Shown piece after piece: positions 1-10,910 of a stretch of DNA of 64,000 nt. How positions within the stretch are numbered: the stretch's first letter is position 1; each line of letters begins with the position of its first letter. The translations under genes and the position numbers were made by a program. The notes beneath the pieces were generated by a model that saw nothing but the letters and a program-made list of their open reading frames with translations, had not been told where the DNA came from and ran no database searches. This DNA comes from Topomyia yanbarensis (taxonomy: Eukaryota; Arthropoda; Insecta; Diptera; Culicidae): the NCBI RefSeq assembly GCF_030247195.1, contig NC_080670.1:29219497-29283496 (forward strand). Direction: 5' to 3'.

Positions 1-529
1 TCGCGACTCCTGGCTCTGGCACGCACGGGGAACTGGTTCCTGCGGCTAACCCCAAAACTGCATGCTATCAGACCATAGCCAAGCGGAAACAGCCTTCGAT
101 AGAAGGGCAATTGTGGATCGCTAATGGCCGGAAGTGTGCTCTGTTGTTGTGTAAAATAGGGCGGTGCGTTTCCATCATGGTTGTCGATTGCTGTCACTGT
201 TTATCACATTTACCTACAATGTGGACCGATGGAATCGATAGCTCCAAGTTGGAGGCTGATTTTCATGGGCGCACACTGCGTCTAAGTGGTTTTCTGTGCG
301 ACTGTTTTCTTCTAGAAGTGCAACCAGTTGGAAAATGATTTGTAAGAATGGACAAAAGGTGTCTCCTTGTGTCCTCACGTCACGTCTATTTTTTAAACCT
401 AACATAACGGGTTATCGTATGTTGAATTTTGGACCAACTCATGTATGAGCCATGCTATATTTTTCACTTGTGGAGAAACTAAGAAAATTGTTTTAAACCA
501 CATTTATACTTTAAGGGCATAAAACGTAT
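1..529. other. No recognisable feature
   Basis: Unique-looking sequence. Short open frames occur on both strands, but none shows a protein motif, a splice-bounded exon or a repeat seen elsewhere in the window. Confidence 0.5.
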
Positions 530-680
530 AACTATATTTAGTTTTGTAATTTGGGTTTCGACTTTGTCTCATCAGTATCCAACAATAACGTAGAGCCATA
601 GGCTAGTGCCAGAATGACGCTGGCTCAAAAAAAAAACGCTGTGTTTCTGAGCAGATCACTAGTCCTGTGTGAAACACTAT
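530..680 (+). repeat. Dispersed repeat family M2, diverged copy
   Basis: Carries the core TTTCGACTTTGTCTCATCAG, then a CATAGGCTAGTGCC-like block. The same order of words is found near 25310-25450, and a shorter version near 45880-45975 and 46145. The family is therefore interspersed. It has no coding motif that I can see, and could be the untranslated end of an RTE-type or other LINE. Boundaries are approximate. Confidence 0.5.
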
Positions 681-699
681 ATGCACTTCGTAAACTCAA

Positions 700-1600
700 T
701 TGGACCACGTTCCCTCTTCCATCATATAAGGCACGCAACTATCTTGCGCGTCTTCGTGAGGTTCCGCTTGACGATTTCTCAATATTTTTCAGAAGGTTCA
801 TCTCTTGAGGCACCACCTGAACGTTATTGGCGGCATATCACTACATGGCATTTTTTCGTAATGGCAAGATGCCAAATCCGGCCTAATATGAACGAAACAG
901 TTGTGAAACTTGAGGAAAGGCAACAGACGTTTCTCCAGGCATTCCTGTAAGGTCAAGTCGGTCTGCCACTGATAAGACGTAGTACCAACGCAAAATCAGC
1001 AGAAATCAGACGCATTTTTTGAAAGCTTGTTTTTTTAGATCTGAAACAATAAATTTAACAATCATTCGATGTCCATCTAATTCTTCACCCGAAGGTTATT
1101 TGATCCGCTTTCTTGGTTGTCGTTTTCGTCCATGCTATCATCATTGCTGCTGCTATTTGGAGAATGTTGTATTTTTTCATTTATTTTTTTCGCGTTGTTT
1201 TCCGTACTGTGCTGGTCGTACTGACAAGTAACAAACTGATTATCAGAAGTACACTGCGTAGACTGAGCTTTTGCAGAGCCAATTTGAAAAGCCAGAAAGG
1301 AAGGAATATGATGATCAAATCCCATTTATTTTTTCGGGGCAAGGGAGATACCGTTGGAGCTCCGATGATAGCAATCTCGCTCTCCAGGAGGTATAGAACC
1401 TCTTATCATTTTTTGAACGATCAGATAACAAACATTCATATGAATCATAGCAATTCTCAAAACCATAATTATCACTAAGACAAAAGTCGTTTTATAAAAT
1501 CGCGAACTAGGTGAAAATCAAAGATATTGGAACAGCGATTAAATACACTACACATACCGAAAAATGACACATTGTCGCCGTATTTGGGTCAAGCACAATT
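700..1600. other. No recognisable feature
   Basis: A/T-rich sequence with only short open frames and no recognised domain. A serine/asparagine-rich frame on the minus strand near 1077-1325 looks like translated low-complexity DNA. Confidence 0.4.
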
Positions 1601-1601
1601 C

Positions 1602-1800
1602 TTAATAGTTTAAATCATTGAGATAAAGCAGAAATATAAACGGTCCTAGATGACTGCTCTGTGGGATTCCTGAACTCACAGTGAAAGGAGAGGTCATGCG
1701 GTCTCCTACTTTCACTGCCATATCCCGTCCTATTAAAAACGACCGAAACCAATCCAGAAAAGAACCACTGCGCACAGACCTGTCTAGCTTGACAACTGCT
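1602..1800 (-). pseudogene. Jockey-group reverse transcriptase relic
   Basis: A minus-strand frame reads through the part of a non-LTR reverse transcriptase around motif B. After a stretch ending in SFLIGRD it has SSGIPQSSHLGP followed by FIFLLYLNDL. Intact Jockey/CR1-type enzymes have PQG at this point, where the glycine contacts the template. Here it is serine, so the copy is dead. The catalytic YADD motif and the endonuclease are absent, and only about 65 codons remain. It is a degenerate fragment of an inserted LINE with no host function to infer. Confidence 0.7.
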
Positions 1801-2199
1801 ATCAGGACCAACTCTGACTGCGCCGGTCGTTGAGTGGTAAGCACGACCGCTTCTCATTCCAGTGGGCCTCGATTCAATCCTGATAGATTTGGAGGTAAAA
1901 AATATGTGTTCCCGTCATTCTTTGGAGGTGAGAATTAAAGCCATTGGTGGACCGATTTCTAGGGTCCAGATGATGGTGTTGGTTCTCAAACACTCAGTGC
2001 GTACAGAGATCGATGAAATCATTGACCTGTCGCCGTACTTATAAGAACTTGGCAACGAAAACTTTGTAGGATACAATAACAGACGAACATTTGTTGATTG
2101 GTGATAGCTTTGTGTTGGTTTTGCTTGCAATGGATGTATTTTGACATGGTTTCCCGTAGTGTGTCTACTTGTTACAAAACTGATACGAAGGAGTCTGTC

Positions 2200-2460
2200 C
2201 TTCATGTGTACACAGCGTGATTTGAGACTTGATAATTTCGCATTGAATGCTCAGATAGGAAAGAATAGGCTTCGTCGCTCGCAATCTCATGAAACAAACG
2301 CCATAGGGAACACATGGGAAAACATTTCTCCAGGCTTCAAACTTACGTATTCCACCACTCCTTATTCCGACATGGTTGTCGTAATGAACTGATTACTAGT
2401 ACGTGAGGATAGATCATGCAGACGGAAATCAATCGTATCATCGTCCATATGAACTGGTAT
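2200..2460 (+). repeat. Dispersed repeat family M4, copy 1
   Basis: Shares a colinear run of words with 5290-5520 (same strand) and with 38930-39260 (opposite strand). The shared words are a TTTCTCCAGG-like block, a TATTCCGACATGG-like block and, about 80 bp later, TTTTAATTCCAACG. Translations of copies 1 and 3 look weakly alike (an NRL..S block, then SPG). It may therefore be a decayed piece of a transposon coding region. Family unknown. Confidence 0.4.
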
Positions 2461-2469
2461 TTTAATTCC

Positions 2470-3760
2470 AACGTTGTCATGCTCAACAACTCAAAGCCCT
2501 GAAGTCTGTACTCTGAACTGGAAACCTCGGCTCTGGAATCAATTCTTGGTCCAGATTATGAGCTGTTGAAATCTGAACTCTGGATTCCGAGCATTGCACT
2601 CTGAATTATAATCTAAACTCTGTAATCTAAACTCAGAGCTCTGGCTTCTGTAGAGTACGATTCTATTGTCTGACATCTCATATCTGGACTCTGAATTCCG
2701 GATTATGACCTCCGAAATTTGAAGCTCTTAATTCTGGACTGCAGATTTCAGGGCACTAGGCTCCGGACGTTGTACACTGGATTTTAAATTAAGACTGTGT
2801 GTTCCAAACGCTAAAACCTACACTTATAAGCTTGTAATTCGTACAGTGGACTCTGGACTTCGGACTCCTGTATCTGGGCGCTGGAAGCTAGATTTTATAC
2901 TTTGAAATCTGTATTTCTAACCCTGGACTTCAGAGTCTGGACGTTGAATGTTTACTTCTGAAATCTGCCGGCTCACTTTTGGAGTTAAAATATTGAAATC
3001 TAGATCTCCAGATGAGCATTGTAATCCAGGATTGATATTCTGGACCTCGGCTACTCTGTACTCTGAGCTGCATCCTGGAATCTGTAGTCTAGACTCTAAA
3101 TTCTGAGTTATTGACTCCAAACTCTTGTCTCTGGCATCTGAAGTCAGAGCTCTGGACTTCGGATTCTGACCTCTGCGTTTTGGAATTTGAACTATTTACT
3201 CTAATCTCTGGACCCAATACTCCGAAATCTTATCCTTGACTTGGGAATATTGGGTCTTCCAGACTCTGAATTTAGTGGACACAGAACCCTGGATACCAAA
3301 GACTAGGGACTCAGAGCGCTGGTCTCTGGATTCGGGACTCTACGTTGGCTAGACTCTAAAATCCAGATCTTGTAATCTGGACCCAAGGGTCTGGAGTCCT
3401 TACACTATACTCCGCAATTTAGATTCTGGAATCTCGACTCTGGATTTTTACCTCTAGTCTCAAATCCGGACTCCATAGATTGTTTACTTGATTTCGGTAT
3501 ACGAGCTCCAAGATCTGAATTCTGGAATTCAATTTGGGCAATCTGGATTCTTGTAGTCTCCAAATTCTGCCCCCCTGGACTCTAGACTTTGAAATTCGGA
3601 CTCTCGACTCCGAACTTTGAATTCGGGACTTTCTACTCATTTGCCTAGACTCTGAACTAAATAATATTATCTAATCTGAATCCTGGACTGAAGAATGTAG
3701 GGCTCCGAACTCTGAAAACTGTAGTCTCCGAACGCTGGACTCTAGATACGAGTCTCGTGA
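2470..3760. repeat. Degenerate CTGGACTCTGAA-type low-complexity array
   Basis: About 1.3 kb is built from endlessly varied short words such as CTCTGGACT, TCTGAA, TCTGGAATC and GACTCCGA. There is no fixed period and no unit that aligns over more than about 15 bp. Open frames here are translations of the words. It resembles an old simple array grown by slippage and then scrambled by mutation. Confidence 0.75.
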
Positions 3761-3764
3761 CTTC

Positions 3765-3876
3765 TGGATTAGAGATATTGAACGCTAGACTCTGGATTAG
3801 AGATATTGAACGCTAGACTGGATTAGAGATATTGAACGCTAGAGATATTGAACGGCTTAGAGATATTGAACGCTAG
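3765..3876 (+). repeat. Minisatellite, 26-28 bp unit
   Basis: Four to five head-to-tail copies of a unit whose core is TAGAGATATTGAACGCTAG. Full units are 28 and 26 bp, followed by shortened copies of about 21, 18 and 19 bp. The array grows directly out of the end of the degenerate CTGGACT array. That suggests it is a recent amplification of part of it. Confidence 0.85.
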
Positions 3877-4264
3877 TTGCCTGCATTTTGAACTCTTAGT
3901 TTTAGACTTTTCACTCGTCAATTTAGGTGCCTGGTTCGCTCTAGTTTTAGCAATTATCAACGGATTTCAACAAAACCACTCACATACGAGCTGGAATTCC
4001 CTTTTCCGGATTTATACGGAAGTTCTGTGGGGTCTGTCCGAGTCTTCGAAGTAATTTCGGGATCGTAATTGCCATATCCGGGTACCCTGGCACCGATCCT
4101 GGGGGACCTAGTAAATCCTTCGCAAAAGACAAAAGACAAAAGACGCAAATTTTCATAAAAAATACTCAACGATGCAAATTGAATGCTCATGGACTATTCC
4201 TAGACCTTTTCAGAAGCATCCGGGATATCCAGGAACCGATTTCGAGAGACTTCCAAGAGCCGAT

Positions 4265-5165
4265 TCCCGAAAACAGCAAGCCTTATCTCTGGAATATGTG
4301 GAATATCAGCATATGCATTTGTTTCGGCACATCAAATTATATTTGCTTGATAATCTAAGAACAATGCAATCACGGTTGGGGTCATTTAGACATACGGGGG
4401 CATTTTTCGACCGGACATTTTTGGTGAATATGCATATCTTACGAGACGTCAAATTACCACAGTTTGATGATTTATGGAAATTGCGATCAAGTTTGACACA
4501 TGGGGACATTATACGATCGCTTCCAGTTATTCCGGGATCTGGTTCTTCGGACATTGAACGTCGTCCGGACACATCCCGAGCAAATACTCATGGGTTCAAA
4601 CACCACATAGCCACATGAAAAGACCTAAAACATGGTCCGTGCCAAAATTCACAACCATCAAGACACCATAAAATGGTCTCAATAACCCATAAATACACCA
4701 ACATATGGTATTTTGTATGGGATCTACCGGACCATGGTGATGATGTTTTCATGGGTTGAACCCATTTCAAACACCCATTTCAAACCCCATGAGCATGGGG
4801 GTGTTATGGGCTTTTCGTTTACTCGGGATTACAACCGTGATTCCGTGATCCAATTCTTCGGCCCAAGCATTTTTGGTGAATATGCCTGCCATGTGGTACA
4901 TCAAATTATATAAGTTTGATAATCTATGAACAATACAAAAACGATTTAGGTTATCTGGACACAAGGGACACTTTTTCGTCTGGTTCCGGATATTCCGGGA
5001 TTCGATTCTTTTTTTGTAGAATATATCTGGCATGCGACTCATAAAATACCTCATTTTGATGATATATAGACATTGCGATTAAGTTTGAAGTCATCTGGAC
5101 ATATGAGGACAATTTACGACCGGTTTCTATTATTCCGTGATCCGGTTCTTCTTTTATTGCAACAA
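4265..5165 (+). repeat. Imperfect tandem satellite, ~140 bp unit, interrupted by a MITE
   Basis: At least four diverged head-to-tail units share the same order of words. These are TTTTGGTGAATATG, a CATCAAATTA anchor (near 4331, 4448, 4900 and 5040), TTTGATGAT, ATTGCGATCAAG, a CTGGACA/GACAATTT block, and ATTCCGGGATCTGGTTCTTC. Spacing is about 117-140 bp. The first unit lacks the ATTCCGGGATC portion. The long frame crossing it (4172-4618) is translated satellite, not a gene. An inverted-repeat element is inserted at 4573-4829. Confidence 0.75.
4573..4829. mobile_element. MITE, 257 bp, ATCCCGAG inverted ends
   Basis: The segment begins ATCCCGAGCAAA and ends with the inverse TTTACTCGGGAT. It interrupts the ~140 bp satellite, which resumes on its right with a unit tail (ATTCCGTGATCC...). 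The inside repeats the words CATGGGTT and CAAACACC in both orientations. There is no coding capacity. Size and structure fit a non-autonomous DNA transposon. I could not define the target duplication with confidence, so the superfamily is unassigned. Confidence 0.65.
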
Positions 5166-5289
5166 AACGTATGTCTACTTATCTACTGCATCTTGAGGGC
5201 CATTTACTTCTCCAATCGTTGTCGTCAATGTCATCATTGTCGAAACTGTTCACAATCAGATGTTCTTCCTTGCCTCTGGCACTAACGGA

Positions 5290-5520
5290 TCACCAGCGTA
5301 ATCCCGGCTGACGGTTGATTGTAGGGTGCTGTAGAATATCCTGGAAGAAGTTTTTCCAAGCACCAGACGTAACGAATTCTACTACTCCGTATTGCGACAT
5401 GTGTTTTGCAATTGTCTCACGAAGGGTACGCGGTACTAGGTCATGTTATCTTACCTCTATTTTGACATTTTCTATAAACACGTGAAACTTAATTGCAACG
5501 CTGTCACTTTAAACTTTCTG
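5290..5520 (+). repeat. Dispersed repeat family M4, copy 2
   Basis: Aligns by eye with 2290-2460. It has TTTTTCCAAGCACC, then TACTCCGTATTGCGACATG, then AACTTAATTGCAACGCTG, in the same order and similar spacing. There is no intact coding frame. A third copy lies inverted at 38930-39260. Confidence 0.4.
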
Positions 5521-5649
5521 CTTAGCCTAACATGTTGAATGGTGTCAATACTGAATTGCGCAGGTGATGATACTGAATATAGGTGACTTCCGCAAATCGT
5601 AGCTCCATGTTCGTCTTTAGAAAATATTTAACCTCACGAACACGGTCGC

Positions 5650-8030
5650 ATAGAGCGAAATTCGAAGTCAACGACCACGGTGCTGGAAAAGAAGAATGAA
5701 TAAGTTTTCAATGTATGAGATGTCAGTTCTCGAAAATATTTATAAAGATAATACAGCGGGGTTAAACGTCAGCAAATTAAAGATGGTTGAGTCGCTCGAT
5801 TTCAGAAAGTTTTGAGGAATCATCTGGCATGACAAACTCGTTTTTAGTTGGTGAATTGGCGCCAGTGTTAAGCAAAGATTGAAGCCTTATACTACAATAG
5901 GTGTTAAGCATTACGAAATGATACTGAAAGTGTTGTTAATTAAGTGAATTTGGACCACTTTTCCGCATACCTCCACTATTTGAAAGGTGTTGCTAATAAT
6001 TCAGAGCATAGTGACTTCTATTGCCACAACTCGACAGATTCGTTACAGTCCTGAATGGATCTGAGCACCGTCAGTTCCAACGTAATAGGGTTCATTCAGC
6101 ATTTTTACTAACTGCTAGTAACGTTGTAACTTCGCTTCGAACAACATCGCTAGTGCTGTAGTTTGAGTGATTGTTAGTAGCATGGCATTGACACCTGTCA
6201 TTGGGTAATAACAAGTTCAAATCACAGCCGATTGTATTTTTTTTTCTGTAGTCATAAAAGCAGTGAACTCTAAACCATTTAGATTTAAAAACTATGTTCA
6301 GACTAAGACCAAGTTCCAACCGTGAAATATAATGCCAACCGGTCCAAAACGTTCCATCCATCCTTCCGTCCGAGGACCTTTTCTTGACTCACACAGGAAA
6401 GGAACCCTTCCTATTCGGAAAAGGTAGTCCAATCACTGCACTTGTCAACTCGCTGTGGGAGGCACACGTGTATGCCTCACACACAATGTAACCCTTCTAC
6501 CGGAATCGGTTTTCAACGTGACATTCGCTCCGGAGTATGGTAGTTATCGTTTTTCAAAGCCGGAAACAAGTTTCAGTCTGGTCTAGTTATCCATGTTCCA
6601 ATTTCTCCGCTGGCGGTGGGAGGAAGAATCCTTCATCCCCTGTTACTGCGGGACAATTTTGGGATCGCTCGAGTCTCACAACAGAAGCCATTTAGTAGTA
6701 TTAGAAGGTCAACTTCGCCCCTGCACCGTATGTGATGTATCCTTCCGAATCTCATTGATTTTGGCCAAAGATTACATTTCGTTTTTCTATCTCCCCGCTC
6801 CTGCTAGAGCATCCCGTTTGTTTTTTGCAACGTGGTTTCATTCTTCTCTGAAACAGTTGGTCGAAATAGCCCGAACGACTGGGGGAAACACCATAATCCG
6901 CCACACAACTCAGACCAACCGGTCCGATAAAATGTAATCACAATTTTCCCTCTTTCTCGTTGAGTGTCCCGGCAAACACCTCGGAAAGACAATTCACATT
7001 CGAGTGATTTTTATCAGGTCCTTCACTTTATGGCACTTCGCATATATTCCAGCAACAGCAGCACTAGAAGCACTGAGATAGTGGTGGCGGTGGCTACCCA
7101 ACCGAAGATGGGATCGTTCGTCATAACCGTAAAAAAAGTTGAAAGTGAAGCTAAGTACTAACTTTCTCCCACTGACTGGTACTGACGGGACTGCTGAACG
7201 CGATGCGACGGGTGACTTCAATCCTGATCGGAGGTCGGGGGGTGTGGTAGAAAAATAAACAGGAGACGACAGGAGGTGGGAGCATTGTAAAAATCTTCTT
7301 TGTCACTCGGTCATTGCAGCAGCAGCTGTAGCAGGCGTGGAGATTTGAGGCGAACAATGTAAGGCGAGCCGTGGAGGATGACTTTCAAGTGGTTGGTATA
7401 TATTAAAGAAGGTTGGGAATTAAGTGACTTTGCAGGTGGGTTTTATTTCTAGCTAAGCGTTAAATTATGACCTTCGTTTCTGCGAGGGGGCAAAAAACGA
7501 CAAGGATGATAGTCGATTCCTGTGAAAATGGACTGAGTCATATTCTGAGTTGTTCCATCAATTTTACGCTGTAATTTTCGAATTAATGGGCGTTGGCCAT
7601 TTTTCGTTGTGAAAAACTGAGTGGAAGATGTTTCGTAAAGTTATATTAAGTTGAAGATGGGCTTTATGGAGTGAAGGAAATGAAACTTGTATCTAGCCAT
7701 GTTTTTTGAGATAGCTCGATAGTAATTTGATCGATTTTTTATTTTCAAATTATAAAGTCGGTGTGACGAATGTTAAGGGCAAATGGAACAAAACCCATTA
7801 ATTCACCATATCATCATCGAGGCCGAATGTAGTACGTATTTTTAAAACGACCTTGGCTTCTGCGTTTGCACCATGTGCGATTGTAGCAAGGGTTTGAATC
7901 ATGTGTATGTAGCACATCTATTTAATACTAATAAATTTTGAACCACCCTACGAGTCAAAATAATAAAAAAAATTAAATTATGAAAATCAAACGTAAAATC
8001 AATCTGCTTTCATAAATTGCTTCAAAATAG
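5650..8030. other. Long stretch without a recognisable feature
   Basis: Mostly unique sequence. The longest frame (6593-6937, plus strand) has no domain and an ordinary composition for translated non-coding DNA. No transposon ends or tandem units were found. From about 7900 the composition drifts into the A/T-rich array that follows. Confidence 0.45.
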
Positions 8031-9130
8031 AGTTTTCACCAAATTCGAGTAAAAATTTGAAATTTAAAATTGACAATTAACAAATGACAATTGTCAATTC
8101 AAGATTCAATATTCAAAATCCAAACTTCAAAATTGAACATTAAAAATCGAAAATTGAAAACTGAAAATCGCAAATTTGGAATTTTGAAAATTTAAGAATT
8201 TGAGAGTTCGAACATTTAAGAATGTGAAAGTTTGAAGCTTTGAAAATTTGTAATCATGAAAATTTGAAAATTTTAGGATTTCAAAATTTGAAACCATAAA
8301 GATTCGAAAATTTGAATATTTGGAAATTAGAAAATTCAAAAATTTGAAAATTCAAATATTTGAAAATTTGGTAACTTGAAAATTTAGAAATTAAAGAATT
8401 TGAAAATTCGACAAGCAAAAATTGAAAATTTGAAAATTTAAGTTAGGTTGAAAATTAAAAATATCAAATTAAAGAATTGAAATTGGAGAATGGAAATTGA
8501 AAAATGAAAAATAGAAACAGTAAAATAGGAAAATGGAAGAAGGAAAATTGAAAACGGAAAAAGGAAATGGAAAGTTGAATTCAAGTTAAAATTAAAAATT
8601 TAAATAGAAAATCGAAAATAGAAAATTGCAAATAAATAAATGAAAGATTCAAATTTAAATATTAAAAAATAATACAAAGATAAAAATTACGAATCAAAAA
8701 TTTAGGATAGTAGATTAAAAATAAATAAGAAATAATTGGTGATTATAAATTACAAAATAGAAATCAGAAATAAAAATAAGGGATTAAAAATTATAAATTA
8801 GTAATTAGAAATTAGAAATTTAAAATTGGAAATCTAAAATTAAAATTTACAAATCAAAAGTTAAAAATTAGACATCAATTAAAAACTAAAAGCATGACAT
8901 GACCCCCTACCCCCCTGTCGTCACACATCATCACAAAATACAAAGCTCCCTCATATAATGCTACGTCATTTATGGATGATCCATATCAAAAATTGAAAAC
9001 CGCAAAAATAGAAAATAGAACATTGCAGATAGAAAATTGAAAATCAAAAATTAAAGATTAAAATTTAAATATTGAGAAACAAAAAAATAAAAATTGCGGG
9101 CTAAAATTTTTTAAATAAAGATTAAAAATC
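8030..9130. repeat. A/T-rich word array (AAATTTGAAAATT-type)
   Basis: More than 1 kb of words such as GAAAATTTGAAA, AAATTAAAAATT and AAATTGAAAA, in varied order without a fixed period. The array continues on the far side of several insertions to about 10910 and gradually changes to TTCAAAATTC words. It is analogous in texture to the array at 2470-3760. There is no coding content. Confidence 0.75.
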
Positions 9131-9134
9131 TTAT

Positions 9135-9344
9135 TATATACACGTTTTTTGCGAGTTATTTTTTACGCAGATTTATGAATTTATGTGGCTTTTTTATCGG
9201 ATTTTTAAATTTACGTGGTTTCCATTCTTTAATATATGCGGTCTTCATTTACGCGAATTTTTAAATTTACGCGGTTTTCATTTGCGCGTTTTTTTTTTTA
9301 AATTTGCGAGGTATTTCCTGCGTAAAAAATCTGAGTGTATATAC
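9135..9344. mobile_element. Small TIR element rich in TTTACGCGG words
   Basis: The left end reads TATATACACG followed by TTTTTTACGCAG. The right end gives the inverse order, CTGCGTAAAAAA then GTGTATATA. Between them the sequence repeats TTTAAATTTACGCGG and TTTTCATTTGCGCG in a degenerate tandem fashion. Similar CCGCGTAATTCG words recur at 48395-48500. It is a probable non-autonomous element of about 210 bp lying in the A/T-rich array. Confidence 0.5.
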
Positions 9345-9556
9345 AGGTCAATGTGTGTATGAATGTGATTTATGGACTCCCAAACGGCTTAACCGATTGC
9401 CGTAAAAATTTATACGTAGTAGTCATTTGTTGTGGAGCGTGTTTGTGTGCTATTGGTTGGGGATTATCTGCCCGCCAGATGGCACTTCGGAACAAATTGG
9501 GTTTTCCTCCTATTTCCTTGGAAGTCGCAGCAACGCGCGATTGGTATCAGCTAGTT
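9345..9556 (+). mobile_element. Helitron-like non-autonomous fragment
   Basis: Contains the phrase GACTCCCAAACGGCTTAACC followed by GATTGCCGTAAAAATTT, a style common at the start of insect Helitron-like elements. It ends CAACGCGCG...CAGCTAGTT, with CTAG at 9551-9554. The 3' half (from GGAGCGTGTTTGTGTGCT) is repeated at 30895-31016, with CTAG at the same place. Helitrons end in CTRR after a short hairpin and insert at A/T. The ending fits, but no Rep/helicase is present, so the assignment is by structure only. Confidence 0.5.
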
Positions 9557-9627
9557 GTAAATAAGTAAATTATGAAAATTAAAAATTGGAAATCAGAAAT
9601 TAGTAATTGTAAATTAAAAATTAGAAG

Positions 9628-9795
9628 TTTTTTTTTATTTCGATTATAGGGGTTTTAACTTTAAGGTCATTCGCCTCTTCGGGATAGAAAAATCTCCTAT
9701 GAAAAATTTCTACCCCTATGTGCGGGGTCGGGAATCGAACCCAGGTGCGCTGCCTACAAGGCAATCGATTTACCAACTACGCTACGCCCACCCCC
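9628..9795 (-). mobile_element. tRNA-derived SINE (SINE200/Feilai type), copy 1
   Basis: Read on the minus strand, it begins GGGGGTGGGCG. It has an A box TAGCGTAGTTGG (9773-9784) and a B box GGTTCGATTCC (9731-9741), the internal RNA polymerase III promoter of a tRNA. A non-tRNA body follows, ending TATAATCGAAATAAAAA. The layout matches the mosquito SINE200/Feilai class, which relies on LINE enzymes for retroposition. It lies in the A/T-rich array, where the flanking AATTAG words make a target duplication ambiguous. Confidence 0.85.
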
Positions 9796-10146
9796 AATTA
9801 GTTAGAAGTTAATTTAAATAAATTAGAAATTAAAAATAAGAAATTAGTAATTAGAAACTAGAAATTTGAAATAGGAAATTAGCAATTAGAGATTGAAAAT
9901 TGGAAATCAATAATTAAAAATCAAAAATTGGGCGTCCAAATCCAAAATAAAAAATTGTAAAACAAAAGCTAACAATTAAGTAATTTTGAATTAAAAATGT
10001 AAAATTGAATGTTAAAAGCTACAAATAATAAAATTAAAATTTAGAAATTAGAATTAAAAAATAAAACATTGAACATCGAACATTAACATGTTAAATGTTT
10101 AACATTGAACATTAAACATTAAAAATTCTAATTAAAAAATAAAAAA
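9796..10146. repeat. A/T-rich word array, continuation
   Basis: The same AAATTAGAAATT-type words as at 8030-9130, with a run of AACATT/ACATTAAAC variants near 10070-10120. No other content. Confidence 0.7.
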
Positions 10147-10288
10147 TTAACCCTTAAATGCATGCTGTTGCCATTTGGCAACATGCCGAGTTCTGTGATA
10201 GAAAGCCTTAACAAGAGGTAAATATGTACTGTATCCATACCCAAAAACGAGTACAAATAAAAATGAGTTTCATGCATTTAAGGGTTAA
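10147..10288. mobile_element. piggyBac-like MITE, 142 bp with TTAA sites
   Basis: TTAA (10147-10150) is followed by CCCTTAAATGCATG. The far side is the exact inverse, CATGCATTTAAGGG, followed by TTAA (10285-10288). A 14 bp perfect inverted repeat starting CCC, inside a TTAA target duplication, is the signature of the piggyBac superfamily. The 110 bp inside is non-coding and contains TTGCCATTTGGCAA, a small palindrome. It would need a transposase supplied from elsewhere. The perfect ends suggest a fairly young insertion into the A/T-rich array. Confidence 0.85.
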
Positions 10289-10910
10289 AAATTCAATTAA
10301 AAATTAAAAATCCGAGTTCAATCTTCAGATGTCAAAATTCTGTATTTAAAATTCTAGATTCAACTAAATTTAAAACTCAAAACCCAATATTCCAAATCCA
10401 AAGTACTTATTTAAGAAATTCAATGATCAAAATTCTAAGTTTAAAATTCAATGTTTAAAGTTCAAATTTAGAGAATTTAGATTCAAAATACATTATTAAA
10501 AATTTAAAATTTAAAATCCGAAATTCAAGCTTCAAAGTTCAAAATTCAAGATTCTGAAAAAATTTAAAATTCCAGATTCAAAATTCGATATTGTTAAATT
10601 CAAAATCCAAAATGCAAATTTCAAAAATCACTATTCAAAATTTTAAGTTTGAGTTTCTAAATCCTTAGCTCCAAATTTTAAATTCTGAATTCCAAATTCT
10701 AAAATCTAGTTTCTAAATTCTAATGTCTAAATCATAAATTTAAAAAAAAAATAATTCTTGATTCTAAGTTTTAAATTTTGAGCTCTTAATTCTAAATTCT
10801 GAACTCTAAATGCCCAATTCTAGATTCCAAATTTAAAACTAATTTAAAGCTTACAATTAGAAATTCAAGGCTTAAAATTCAAAATTTCGTTTTACTAAAT
10901 TTGTATTTCC
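10289..10910. repeat. A/T-rich word array, TTCAAAATTC-type
   Basis: Continuation of the array in the complementary word style (TTCAAAATTC, TAAATTCTGA, TCTAAATTC). The strand bias of the words flips here relative to 8030-10146. Confidence 0.7.

Noticed and set aside
4172..4618. 148-codon plus-strand frame
   Set aside because: It runs through ~140 bp satellite units and into the MITE; the reading is a by-product of repeat sequence.
9628..9795. A functional tRNA gene on the minus strand
   Set aside because: A and B boxes are present, but there is no complete cloverleaf with an acceptor stem, a long non-tRNA body follows, and a second copy at 43387 has retroposon target duplications. It is a SINE.
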